DNA of 64,000 bases, taken from positions 1 through 64,000 of the forward strand of contig NZ_BMSY01000005.1 of the NCBI RefSeq assembly GCF_014649395.1. The letters are read 5' to 3'. This document shows positions 32,279-40,683 of this stretch, in pieces. Source of the DNA: Streptomyces aureoverticillatus. Its GTDB lineage: Bacteria; Actinomycetota; Actinomycetes; Streptomycetales; Streptomycetaceae. Made by a program: the position numbers and the translations under genes. Below the pieces are notes generated by a model, which did no database searches, was not told where the DNA came from, and saw only the letters and a list, made by a program, of their open reading frames with translations. How positions within the stretch are numbered: the stretch's first letter is position 1; every line of letters starts with the position of its first letter.

Positions 32279-33253
32279 CATCGGGCGCTCGGGCTGCAGG
32301 AACGACGGGTCGTCCAGGCCCGAGCCCGCCTTCTTGCCCCACATCGCGAGCTTCCAGATGCGGGCGATCTCCTCGTCCGAGCTGTCCTCGGCGCGCAGCG
32401 CCGCCCTGAGGTCGGTCTCCTCCGTGGCGAACAGGCAGGTGCGCACCTGGCCGTCGGCGGTGAGGCGGGTGCGGTCGCAGGCGGAGCAGAACGGGCGGGT
32501 GACGGAGGCGATCACGCCGACGCGGTGCGGGCCGCCGTCGACCAGCCAGCGCTCGGCCGGGGCGGAGCCGCGCTTCTCGGAGCCCTCCTCGGTGAGCTCG
32601 AAGCGGGTGCGCAGCGAGGCCAGGATGTCACCGGCCGTGATCATGCCGTCACGCTTCCAGCCGTGCTGGGCGTCCAGGGGCATCTGCTCGATGAAGCGCA
32701 GTTCGTAGTCGTTCTCGACGGCCCAGGCGAGCAGGTCGGGGGCCTCGTCGTCGTTCAGGCCCGGCATCAGGACCGAGTTGACCTTGACCGGGGTGAGGCC
32801 CGCCTCGCGGGCGGCCTCGAGGCCTTCGAGGACGTCGCGGTGGCGGTCGCGGCGGGTGAGGGTCTTGAAGACGTCCGGGCGCAGGGTGTCCAGGGAGACG
32901 TTGACCCGGTCCAGGCCCGCCGCCTTCAGGGCCGTGGCGGTGCGCTTGAGGCCGATGCCGTTGGTCGTCAGGGACATCTTGGGGCGCGGTTCGAGGGCGG
33001 CGCAGCGCTCGACGATGCCGACCAGGCCCGGGCGGAGCAGCGGCTCGCCGCCGGTGAAGCGGACTTCCTCGATGCCGAGCCGGGTCACCGCGATGCGGAT
33101 GAGACGGACGATCTCGTCGTCCGTGAGCAGATCCGGCTTGGCCAGCCATTGCAGGCCTTCTTCGGGCATGCAGTACGTACACCGCAGGTTGCACCGGTCG
33201 GTCAGCGAAACGCGCAGATCGGTGGCCACTCGGCCGTACGTGTCGATGAGCAC
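32261..33253 (-). CDS. moaA: GTP 3',8-cyclase MoaA (molybdenum cofactor synthesis)
   Basis: A 330-residue radical SAM enzyme converting GTP to 3',8-cyclo-GTP in molybdenum cofactor synthesis. The first [4Fe-4S] cluster uses C21, C25 and C28 (DRCNLRCTYCMPEEG) and binds SAM; the second uses C256, C259 and C273 (FCSACDRTRLTADGQVRTC). The C-terminal Gly-Gly essential for catalysis is present. The GTG at 33253 is at the domain edge (VLIDTYGRVATDLRVSLTDR). No other moa gene is close by. Downstream the final six codons including the stop are repeated twice. Confidence 0.95.
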   Translation of the reverse strand: MLIDTYGRVATDLRVSLTDRCNLRCTYCMPEEGLQWLAKPDLLTDDEIVRLIRIAVTRLGIEEVRFTGGEPLLRPGLVGIVERCAALEPRPKMSLTTNGIGLKRTATALKAAGLDRVNVSLDTLRPDVFKTLTRRDRHRDVLEGLEAAREAGLTPVKVNSVLMPGLNDDEAPDLLAWAVENDYELRFIEQMPLDAQHGWKRDGMITAGDILASLRTRFELTEEGSEKRGSAPAERWLVDGGPHRVGVIASVTRPFCSACDRTRLTADGQVRTCLFATEETDLRAALRAEDSSDEEIARIWKLAMWGKKAGSGLDDPSFLQPERPMSAIGG

Positions 33254-33360
33254 GTGAGGCCCCCTCCCCGGTCCGGATCGGCAGCGGCGTTGGTACGCCC
33301 TTTGACCATGAGCCTACGTGACGGCACTGACATCGAAAGGGCCTGATCCACCAGGAGCGG

Positions 33361-33408
33361 CGCGGCCGCGTCGTAGAGATCTACGACGATCTCCACGGCG
33401 CGGCCGCG
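33361..33408 (-). terminator. terminator between mctC-like and moaA, with alternative foldings
   Basis: CGCGGCCGCG (33361-33370) pairs with the identical palindrome at 33399-33408, closing GAGATC / GATCTC; alternatively GTCGTAG / CTACGAC (33370-33387) forms its own hairpin. It lies in the 187-bp gap upstream of moaA and downstream of the symporter start region's neighbour, so it may also act in the moaA leader. Confidence 0.5.
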
Positions 33409-33440
33409 TGCGGACCTCCGAGTTACCCCGTGTGCCCAGG

Positions 33441-35093
33441 TCAGTGGGCCCCGGTGCCGGTCAGGGACCGGACCTCCAGCTCCGCGTACTTCTCCTTGTC
33501 CGGCTCCTCCTTCGACAGGAGGGTGCCGAGCCAGCCGAGCAGGAAGCCGAGCGGGATCGAGATCAGTCCGGGGTTCTCCAGCGGGAACCACGCGAAGTCC
33601 ACGTCCGGGAACATCGACGTGGCCTTGCCGGAGACGACCGGCGAGAACAGCACGAGGCCCACGGACGAGGTCAGGCCGCCGTAGATGGACCACAGGGCGC
33701 CCTGCGTCGTGAACTTCTTCCAGAACAGGCTGTAGAGGATGGTCGGCAGGTTGGCGGAGGCGGCCACCGCGAAGGCGAGGGCGACCAGACCGGCGACGTT
33801 CAGGTCGCGGGCCAGGGCGCCCAGCGCGATGGAGACGACACCGATGGCCACCGTGGCCCAGCGGGCGGCGCGTACCTCTTCCTTCTCCGTGGCCTGGCCG
33901 CGCCTGATGACGTTGGCGTAGATGTCGTGTGCGAACGACGACGAGGATGCCAGGGTCAGGCCCGCGACCACCGCCAGGATGGTGGCGAAGGCGACCGCGG
34001 AGATCACGGCGAGCAGGATCGCGCCGCCCGCGGAGTCGCCGCCGCCGCCGATCTCCAGTGAGGCGAGCGGGGCCGCCGTATTGCCCGCCTTGTTGGAGGC
34101 GATGATCTCGCCGGGCTTGAGGAGCGCGGCGGCGCCGAAGCCGAGGACGATCGTCATCAGGTAGAAGGCGCCGATGATGCCGATCGCCCAGTTCACGGAC
34201 TTGCGGGCGACCTGGGCCGTCGGGACGGTGTAGAAGCGGATCAGGATGTGCGGCAGGCCCGCGGTGCCGAGGACCAGGGCGACGCCGAGCGAGATGAAGT
34301 CGAGCTTCGAGGTGCTGGAGACGCCGTACTTGAGGCCGGGTTCCAGGAACGCCGAGCCCTTGCCGCTGTTGGAGGCCGCCGTACCGAGCAGGTCGGACAG
34401 GTTGAAGTTGAACTTCAGCAGGATCAGGAAGGTGATCAGCAGGGCGCCCGCGATCAGCAGGACGGCCTTCACCATCTGGACCCAGGTGGTGCCCTTCATG
34501 CCGCCGATGGTGACGTACACGATCATCAGGACGCCGACGAGGGCGACGATCAGGATCTTGCCCGCGTCGCTGGTGATGCCGAGGAGCAGCGAGACCAGGA
34601 CGCCGGCTCCGGCCATCTGGGCGAGCAGATAGAAGATCGACACGACGATGGTCGAGGTGCCCGCGGCGGTGCGCACCGGGCGTTGGCGCATGCGGTAGGC
34701 GAGGACGTCGCCCATGGTGTAGCGGCCGGAGTTGCGCAGCGGCTCGGCGACGAGCAGCAGCGCCACCAGCCAGGCGACCAGGAACCCGATGGAGTACAGG
34801 AAGCCGTCGTAGCCGAACAGGGCGATGGCGCCCGCGATGCCGAGGAAGGACGCCGCGGACATGTAGTCGCCGGAGACGGCGAGGCCGTTCTGGAAGCCGG
34901 TGAACTGCCGCCCGCCGGCGTAGAAGTCGGAGGCGCTCTTGGTCTGCCGGCCGGCCCACACGGTGATGATGAGGGTGGCGACGACGAACACGGCGAACAG
35001 GCTGATGATCAGCGGGCGGTGTTCGCTGGCCTCGTTCGCGGCCAGGACGGTGCTCTGGACGCTCTGGGCCGGGTGCACGCTCAGGGTACTCAC
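33441..35093 (-). CDS. sodium/solute symporter for acetate or other monocarboxylates (MctC/ActP-like)
   Basis: A 550-residue SSS-family transporter with about 13 helices. SASDFYAGGRQFTGFQNGLAVSGDYMSAASFLG (given in two parts: residues about 50-82) is the ActP/MctC signature; GLPHILIRFYTVP and KSVNWAIGIIGAFYL follow. MctC in Corynebacterium takes up acetate, propionate and pyruvate. The GTG start at 35093 overlaps the stop codon of the DUF485 gene by 4 nt, as with mctB-mctC. Substrate assignment is by family only. Confidence 0.9.
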   Translation of the reverse strand: MSTLSVHPAQSVQSTVLAANEASEHRPLIISLFAVFVVATLIITVWAGRQTKSASDFYAGGRQFTGFQNGLAVSGDYMSAASFLGIAGAIALFGYDGFLYSIGFLVAWLVALLLVAEPLRNSGRYTMGDVLAYRMRQRPVRTAAGTSTIVVSIFYLLAQMAGAGVLVSLLLGITSDAGKILIVALVGVLMIVYVTIGGMKGTTWVQMVKAVLLIAGALLITFLILLKFNFNLSDLLGTAASNSGKGSAFLEPGLKYGVSSTSKLDFISLGVALVLGTAGLPHILIRFYTVPTAQVARKSVNWAIGIIGAFYLMTIVLGFGAAALLKPGEIIASNKAGNTAAPLASLEIGGGGDSAGGAILLAVISAVAFATILAVVAGLTLASSSSFAHDIYANVIRRGQATEKEEVRAARWATVAIGVVSIALGALARDLNVAGLVALAFAVAASANLPTILYSLFWKKFTTQGALWSIYGGLTSSVGLVLFSPVVSGKATSMFPDVDFAWFPLENPGLISIPLGFLLGWLGTLLSKEEPDKEKYAELEVRSLTGTGAH

Positions 35094-35458
35094 GCGCCGC
35101 CCTCCATCCGGGACTTGATCGCTTCTGCCTTGGGGTCGAGCTTGGTGGCGGCGTGCCGGGAGTACCACCAGGCGATGAGGAACGTGGTCAGGAACTGGGC
35201 GAGGCCGAACACCAGGGCCACGTTGATGTTGCCGAACAGCTTGGTGTCCATGAAGCCGCCGGCGTAGTTCGACAGCAGGACGTACAGCAGGTACCAGGCG
35301 ATGAACGCGATGGTGAGCGGGAACGCGAACGAGCGGTGGGCGGTGCGCAGTTCACCGAACTCCGCGCTCTGCTGCACCTCGACGAACTCCTCCGCGGAGG
35401 GCGCGTGAGGAATGGGTTCTTGGCCGCCCTTCGATGGTGGCGGTGGTTCGGTGGCCAC
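35090..35458 (-). CDS. DUF485 protein, partner of the symporter
   Basis: A 122-residue protein with two membrane helices (FAFPLTIAFIAWYLLYVLLS and INVALVFGLAQFLTTFLIAWW), the DUF485 family that accompanies ActP/MctC symporters. The start is put at GTG 35458 (VATEPPPPSK), with GGAG 5 nt upstream; a longer form beginning near 35513 would include a MDRTDHMDRT repeat. Its end overlaps the symporter start, so the two are translated together. It probably assembles with or helps insert the symporter. Confidence 0.85.
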   Translation of the reverse strand: MATEPPPPSKGGQEPIPHAPSAEEFVEVQQSAEFGELRTAHRSFAFPLTIAFIAWYLLYVLLSNYAGGFMDTKLFGNINVALVFGLAQFLTTFLIAWWYSRHAATKLDPKAEAIKSRMEGGA

Positions 35459-35829
35459 GGAGTCTCCTCGTGGTGCGGGGGCGGTGGGGACGGAAGCGGT
35501 GCGGTCCATGTGATCGGTGCGGTCCATGTGTTCGGCGCGTTCTCTGCTCTCTGAGTGGCCCCGAGTGACCCGGATCACGTAAGCCGCGGTTGGTGATGCT
35601 AAGCCCCGGGGGCGCGATCCGACAGGGGGTTGATGTTGCTTCTGTCCACTGTTCAACGTCCTGGCGGCGCGCACGAAGCGGTCGAACTCCCCCTTTTCCC
35701 GCTTTCTGCGGGAAGCCATTGCTGGCCTGGGAGTTCGGGGGATAACTTCACCCTGCACCACTCGTCATGCACCTGCCCGAGCACCAGCAGTGTTCGGGCA
35801 GTTCCGTATCCGGATGATGTGGAGATCCC

Positions 35830-37467
35830 ATGGCTCATCTGCGCTCCTCGCGCACGTCGCGCTCCAGACGACTGGCGCTCGCGCTGCCCCTCGGTGTCGC
35901 GCTCGCCGCGGCGGTCGGCTTCGCGCCCGGCGCCGCGACCGCCGCCCCGCTGGACGCCCCCGGTTCCACCACCGCGCGGGCCGCCGACACCGCCGCGGCG
36001 GGCAAACTGGCGTACGTCGTGAACACCCGGACGGACGCCAAGACCATCGCCGCCGTGAAGAAGGCGATAGCCAAGGCCGACGGCACGGTCGTCGTCACGT
36101 ACAAGAAAATAGGCGTGATCGTCGCCCACTCGGCCAATCCGGACTTCGGCAAGCAGCTGCGTGACGTGCGCGGTGTGCACTCCGCGGGTGCCACCCGCAC
36201 CTCCCCGCTGACCCCGGCCGCCACGACGCAGGAGGGCGCGCCGTCCTTCCTGTCGAAGGCGCAGCAGCGGGCGGCGAAGCAACAGGCCCCCAAGGCGAGG
36301 CCCAAGTCGCCGCAGCAGGGCGCCGCTTCGGGCAAGGGCGCCGCTTCGGGCAAGGGCGCCGCCCCGGCCCAGGAGCCCCTCGAGGCCGACCAGTGGGACC
36401 TGCGCTCCATAGGCGCCGACAAGGCCGCCAAGATCAACCCGGGCAGCAAGAAGGTCACCGTCGGCGTCATCGACACCGGTGTGGACGACACCCACCCCGA
36501 CCTCGCGCCCAACTTCTCGGCCTCGCAGTCCGCGAGCTGTGTCGGCGGCAAGGCCGACACCTCCGCCGGCGCCTGGCGTCCGGCGAAGAAGGAGCACTAC
36601 CACGGCACGCACGTCGCGGGCGAGATAGCCGCCGCCCGCAACGGCGTCGGCGTCGCGGGTGTGGCACCCGGCGTCAAGGTCGCGGGCATCAAGGTGGCCG
36701 ACCCGGTCAGCGAGCTGTTCTTCCCGGAGAGCGTCGTCTGCGCCTTCGTGTTCGCCGCCGACAACGGCATCGAGATCACCAACAACAGCTATTACGTGGA
36801 CCCGTGGCTGTACAACTGCAAGGACGACCCGGACCAGCGGGCCATCCTCGACGCGGTGAACCGGGCCCAGCTGTACGCCCAGAAGAAGGGCACCCTGAAC
36901 CTCGCCTCCGCGGGCAACTCCAACCACGACCTGGACGCGGACGAGATCGTCGACGACTCCAGCCCCGACGACTCCACGCCGGTGACGCGCACCATCGACC
37001 CCAGCGAGTGCCTCGACGTGCCGACCCAGCTCCCGGGCGTCGTCACGGTCAGCGCGACGGGCGTGTACAACGCCAAGTCCTACTACTCCACGTACGGCAA
37101 CGGCGTCGTCGACGTCGCGGCCCCCGGCGGTGACCGGCGCTACCAGAAGCCGACCGACACCCCCTCCAAGGACGGCGGCATCCTCTCCACGATGCCGGGC
37201 GGCGAGTACGCCTGGCTGCAGGGCACGTCCATGGCGTCGCCGCACGCGGCGGGCGTCGCGGCGCTGCTGAAGTCCACGCACCCCAAGGCGGGCCCGGCCC
37301 AGCTCCAGGGGCTGCTCAAGCGCCAGGCCGACAACCCCGGCTGCCCGACGAAGCCGTACGACCCGGACGGCGACGGCAAGGTCGACGCGGTCTGCGAGGG
37401 CGGCAAGAACCGCAACGGCTTCTACGGCCACGGGATCGTCGACGCGCTCGACGCCGTCAAGAAGTGA
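35830..37467 (+). CDS. secreted subtilisin-like (S8) serine protease
   Basis: A 545-residue exported protease. The signal peptide ends near residue 40 (RRLALALPLGVALAAAVGFAPGAATA). A propeptide with an I9-like inhibitor fold follows (about 58-115, AYVVNTRTDAKTIAAVKKAI), then an Ala/Gln/Lys linker with AASGKG repeated. The catalytic triad is D215 (VIDTGVDDTHPD), H258 (HGTHVAG) and S467 (GTSMASPHAAG). Cysteines C237, about C302 and others form probable disulfides. Near the end DPDGDGKVDAVCEGG resembles a calcium loop. It is followed 7 nt later by a paralogue, a tandem duplication. Confidence 0.93.
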   Translation: MAHLRSSRTSRSRRLALALPLGVALAAAVGFAPGAATAAPLDAPGSTTARAADTAAAGKLAYVVNTRTDAKTIAAVKKAIAKADGTVVVTYKKIGVIVAHSANPDFGKQLRDVRGVHSAGATRTSPLTPAATTQEGAPSFLSKAQQRAAKQQAPKARPKSPQQGAASGKGAASGKGAAPAQEPLEADQWDLRSIGADKAAKINPGSKKVTVGVIDTGVDDTHPDLAPNFSASQSASCVGGKADTSAGAWRPAKKEHYHGTHVAGEIAAARNGVGVAGVAPGVKVAGIKVADPVSELFFPESVVCAFVFAADNGIEITNNSYYVDPWLYNCKDDPDQRAILDAVNRAQLYAQKKGTLNLASAGNSNHDLDADEIVDDSSPDDSTPVTRTIDPSECLDVPTQLPGVVTVSATGVYNAKSYYSTYGNGVVDVAAPGGDRRYQKPTDTPSKDGGILSTMPGGEYAWLQGTSMASPHAAGVAALLKSTHPKAGPAQLQGLLKRQADNPGCPTKPYDPDGDGKVDAVCEGGKNRNGFYGHGIVDALDAVKK

Positions 37468-37474
37468 GGGCCCG

Positions 37475-39049
37475 ATGACCGTTCACTCCACTCGCTCCAA
37501 GCCGCTCGCGCGGCGCGCGCTCGCTCTTCCGCTCGGCGTCGCGGTGGTGTCCTCGCTCGCCTTCCTGCCGGGCACGGCCTCGGCGCGGTCCGACGCTCCC
37601 GCGGCTCCGGCGGCCGCGGGCGCCGGCGTGCTCGCCGCCGCCGCGGACGGTTCGACGATGAGCTATGTCGTCAACGTCCGCACCGGTCACGGCGGTTGGG
37701 CCGCCAAGTACGTCAAGAAGGCCATCGCCAAGGCCGGCGGCAAGGTCGTGATCTCGTACGACCGGATCGGTGTCATCGTCGTCCACTCCGCGAACCCCGA
37801 CTTCGCGAAGACGATCCGCAAGGTCAAGGGCGTGCAGTCGGCCGGTGCCACGCGCACGGCGCCGCTGTCCGCGCAGACCAGCGACGACATCGACGCGGCG
37901 CGGCCGCTGTCCGCCAAGGAGGCCGCGGCCGCGGCGGACCGGGCCGGGGCCGGCCAGGACGAGCTGGAGCCGCTCCAGTGGGGCCTGCCCGCCATGAAGG
38001 CGGACCAGGCCCACAAGGTCTCCCTCGGCAGCCCGAAGGTGACCGTCGGCGTCCTCGACTCCGGCGTCGACGACACGCACCCCGACATCGCGCCCAACTT
38101 CGACAAGCGCGCGTCCGCGAGCTGTCTGGGCGGCGTGCCCACGCAGAAGGACAACGCGTGGCGGCCGGTGGCCAAGGAGAGCGACCACGGCATGCACGTG
38201 GCGGGCACCATCGCCGCCGCGAAGAACGGCACCGGCGTCACCGGTGTCGCGCCGGGTGTGAAGGTCGCGAGCCTGAAGGTGGCCGAGCCCGCGACCGGTC
38301 TCTACTACACGGAGGCCGTCGTCTGCGGCTTCATGTGGGCGGCCGACCACGGCGTGGACGTCACGAACAGCAGCTACTACACGGACCCGTGGCTGTTCAA
38401 CTGCCGTACCGACGAGGACCAGAAGGCCCTCGTCGACGCGGTCGGGCGGGCCACCCGCTACGCGGAGCGCAAGGGCGCGGTGAACGTCGCCGCGGCCGGC
38501 AACGCGGAGACGGACCTCGCCCAGGACGAGATCGTCGACGAGTCGAGCCCGAACGACACGACTCCGGTGAAGCGGACCATCAAGACCGCGGACTGCCTCG
38601 ACATACCGTCGCAGCTCCCGGGCGTGGTGACCGTGTCCTCCACGGGCGCGAAGAACATCAAGTCGTCGTTCTCGAACTACGGCAAGGGCGTCATCGACAT
38701 CGCGGCGCCGGGCGGCGACTCCACGGCGTTCCAGAAGCCGCAGCCGCCCGCCACCAGCGGTCTCATCCTGTCGACGCTGCCGGGCAACAAGTTCGGCTAC
38801 AAGGCCGGTACGTCGATGGCCTCGCCGCACGCCGCGGGCGTGGCCGCGCTCATCAAGTCGTCGCACCCGAAGGCCTCTTCGGCCCGGGTGAAGGCCCTGC
38901 TGTACAAGCAGGCCGACGCGATGCCGTGCACGGACCCGTACGACATCGACGGCGACGGCAAGGTCGACGCGGTGTGCGAGGGCGGCAAGAACAAGAACGG
39001 CTTCTACGGCGTGGGCATGGCCGACGCGTTGGACGCCGTGCGGAAGTGA
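37475..39049 (+). CDS. secreted subtilisin-like (S8) serine protease, tandem paralogue
   Basis: A 524-residue paralogue of the preceding protease with the same layout: signal peptide (RRALALPLGVAVVSSLAFLPGTASA), inhibitor-like propeptide (SYVVNVRTGHGGWAAKYVKK), then the catalytic domain with D195 (VLDSGVDDTHPD), H238 (HGMHVAG) and S447 (GTSMASPHAAG). It lacks the AASGKG linker and shares the C-terminal DIDGDGKVDAVCEGGKN element. All triad residues are present, so both copies should be active. The 7-nt gap shows that the two are one transcript. A hairpin terminator follows. Divergence in the linker and substrate-lining loops suggests different specificity. Confidence 0.93.
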   Translation: MTVHSTRSKPLARRALALPLGVAVVSSLAFLPGTASARSDAPAAPAAAGAGVLAAAADGSTMSYVVNVRTGHGGWAAKYVKKAIAKAGGKVVISYDRIGVIVVHSANPDFAKTIRKVKGVQSAGATRTAPLSAQTSDDIDAARPLSAKEAAAAADRAGAGQDELEPLQWGLPAMKADQAHKVSLGSPKVTVGVLDSGVDDTHPDIAPNFDKRASASCLGGVPTQKDNAWRPVAKESDHGMHVAGTIAAAKNGTGVTGVAPGVKVASLKVAEPATGLYYTEAVVCGFMWAADHGVDVTNSSYYTDPWLFNCRTDEDQKALVDAVGRATRYAERKGAVNVAAAGNAETDLAQDEIVDESSPNDTTPVKRTIKTADCLDIPSQLPGVVTVSSTGAKNIKSSFSNYGKGVIDIAAPGGDSTAFQKPQPPATSGLILSTLPGNKFGYKAGTSMASPHAAGVAALIKSSHPKASSARVKALLYKQADAMPCTDPYDIDGDGKVDAVCEGGKNKNGFYGVGMADALDAVRK

Positions 39050-39068
39050 TGCCTCTTTGAGGTTCCTT

Positions 39069-39100
39069 GGGGCCGGGCGGTCTGCTGACCGCCCGGCCCC
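39069..39100 (+). terminator. terminator after the protease pair
   Basis: Perfect 14-bp stem GGGGCCGGGCGGTC around TGCT, 20 bp after the stop codon. Confidence 0.75.
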
Positions 39101-39162
39101 TCGGTGCGCTGGTCCATGGACCCGTGTGCCGGTCCTCGTAAGTCGCGCGGCATAGTAACTGC

Positions 39163-40602
39163 ATGACGCAATCACCTGGGGGCGGGCGGACCGAGGCGCC
39201 CTCCCCGCTGCTCGGCGCCGCGGCAGCCTGGGACGCGCTCGCCGGGGATCCCGCGCTGCTGTCCCGGCTCTCCCCCGTCCTACGCGAGGACGCCCTCCCC
39301 GCGAAGCTGCCCGTGCGGGCGCTCGCGCGGTCCTGCGTGGGCGTGTGCGCGCTCGCCGCGGCCGAGTTGGCCGCCCTGCGCACCGGGCGGGACGTTCCGC
39401 ACGCGCGCGTGGACGACGGTTCCGTGGCCGCCGCGTTCACCAGTGAACGGCACCTGCTCGTGAACGGGCGCGCGCCGGTCACGTTCGCGCCCCTGTCGCG
39501 GTTCTGGCGCACCGCCGACGGCTGGGTGCGTACGCACGCCAACTACCCGCACCACCGGGAGCGTCTGCTGGCCGCGCTGGGGCTGCAGAACGGCGAGGCG
39601 TCGGCGGAGCCCGTGGGCGCGCGGCTGGCGGAACTGTCCGCCGTCGAGGTCGAGGAGTCGGTGTACGCGGCGGGGGGCCTGGCCGTCGCCCTGCGCACGC
39701 CGGACGAGTGGGCCGCGCACCCGCAGGGCGCCGCGGTGGCCCGGCTCCCCCTGGTGGGCCGTGAGCGACTCGGTGGCGACACCCCGGCCGCGGTGCCGCC
39801 ACCGCCGCCGCTGCCGCCCCTGCCGCCCCTGCCGTCGGCCGGCGACGCGAGCCCGCTGCTGCCCGCCGCCGGGCTGCGCGTCCTGGACCTCACCCGGGTC
39901 ATCGCGGGGCCGGTCGCGACCCGGGCGCTCGCCCTGCTGGGCGCCGACGTGCTGCGCGTCGACCCGCCGCACCTGCCCGAACTCCCCGACCAGCACGCGG
40001 ACACCGGCTTCGGCAAGCGCTCCACGGCCCTCGACCTCGCCGACCACGCGGACCGGCGCGCCTTCGAGGACCTGCTCGCCGGGGCCGACGTCGTGGTGAC
40101 GGGCTACCGGCCCGGCACGCTCGACCGGTTCGGCCTCGCCCCCGAGGCGCTGGCCGAGCGGCGGCCCGGCCTCGTGGTGGCGCAGCTCTCGGCGTGGGGC
40201 ACGAGCGGCCCGTGGTCCGGCCGCCGCGGCTTCGACAGTCTGGTGCAGGCGGCGTCCGGCATCGCGGTCGCCGAGGGCGCGCCCGACCGCCCGGGTGCGC
40301 TGCCCGCGCAGGCGCTGGACCACGGCACCGGATATCTGCTGGCGGCGGCGGTCCTGCGGTCGCTCTCCGAGCGGGCGGCGGGTGATACGGGCGGCACCCG
40401 GCTCGTGCGGCTCGCGCTGGCGCGGACGGCGGCGTGGCTGACGGGATGGTCGTCGTACTCGGCCGACCCGTGGCTCACCGAAATGGACGGCCCCCTGGGG
40501 CGGCTGCGGTACGCCCGTCCGCCGGTGTCCTTCGCCGACGGCCCCGTGAACTGGGAGCGCCCGCCGGGCCATTGGGGCACGGACGCTCCCGTGTGGCGGT
40601 GA
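39163..40602 (+). CDS. CaiB/BaiF-type CoA-transferase family protein
   Basis: A 479-residue protein with two class III CoA-transferase-like halves. The C-terminal half (about 235-470) has GLRVLDLTRVIAGPVATRALALLGADVLRVDPP, RSTALDLADHADRRAFEDLLAGADVVVTGYRPG and LSAWGTSGPWSGRRGFDSLVQAASGIA (quoted as separate short motifs). The N-terminal half is a degenerate homologous domain, a common actinobacterial arrangement, and the linker is PPPPPLPPLPPLP. The start ATG 39163 has CATAGT 6 nt upstream (leaderless). Substrates are unknown; the catalytic Asp typical of the family is not confidently placed. Confidence 0.75.
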   Translation: MTQSPGGGRTEAPSPLLGAAAAWDALAGDPALLSRLSPVLREDALPAKLPVRALARSCVGVCALAAAELAALRTGRDVPHARVDDGSVAAAFTSERHLLVNGRAPVTFAPLSRFWRTADGWVRTHANYPHHRERLLAALGLQNGEASAEPVGARLAELSAVEVEESVYAAGGLAVALRTPDEWAAHPQGAAVARLPLVGRERLGGDTPAAVPPPPPLPPLPPLPSAGDASPLLPAAGLRVLDLTRVIAGPVATRALALLGADVLRVDPPHLPELPDQHADTGFGKRSTALDLADHADRRAFEDLLAGADVVVTGYRPGTLDRFGLAPEALAERRPGLVVAQLSAWGTSGPWSGRRGFDSLVQAASGIAVAEGAPDRPGALPAQALDHGTGYLLAAAVLRSLSERAAGDTGGTRLVRLALARTAAWLTGWSSYSADPWLTEMDGPLGRLRYARPPVSFADGPVNWERPPGHWGTDAPVWR

Positions 40603-40683
40603 GCGGGCGCCTTCGGCCGGAATGAGGCCCCTCCAGTTGTTTGCCCGGACTTGCCCAGGAGTGGGACGACTGGTGAAGATCTT

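Noticed and set aside
40651..40683. TTG at 40651 as start of the CopD-like protein
   Set aside because: GTG codons at 40684 and 40687 are closer to the usual start type and no ribosome-binding site favours the TTG.
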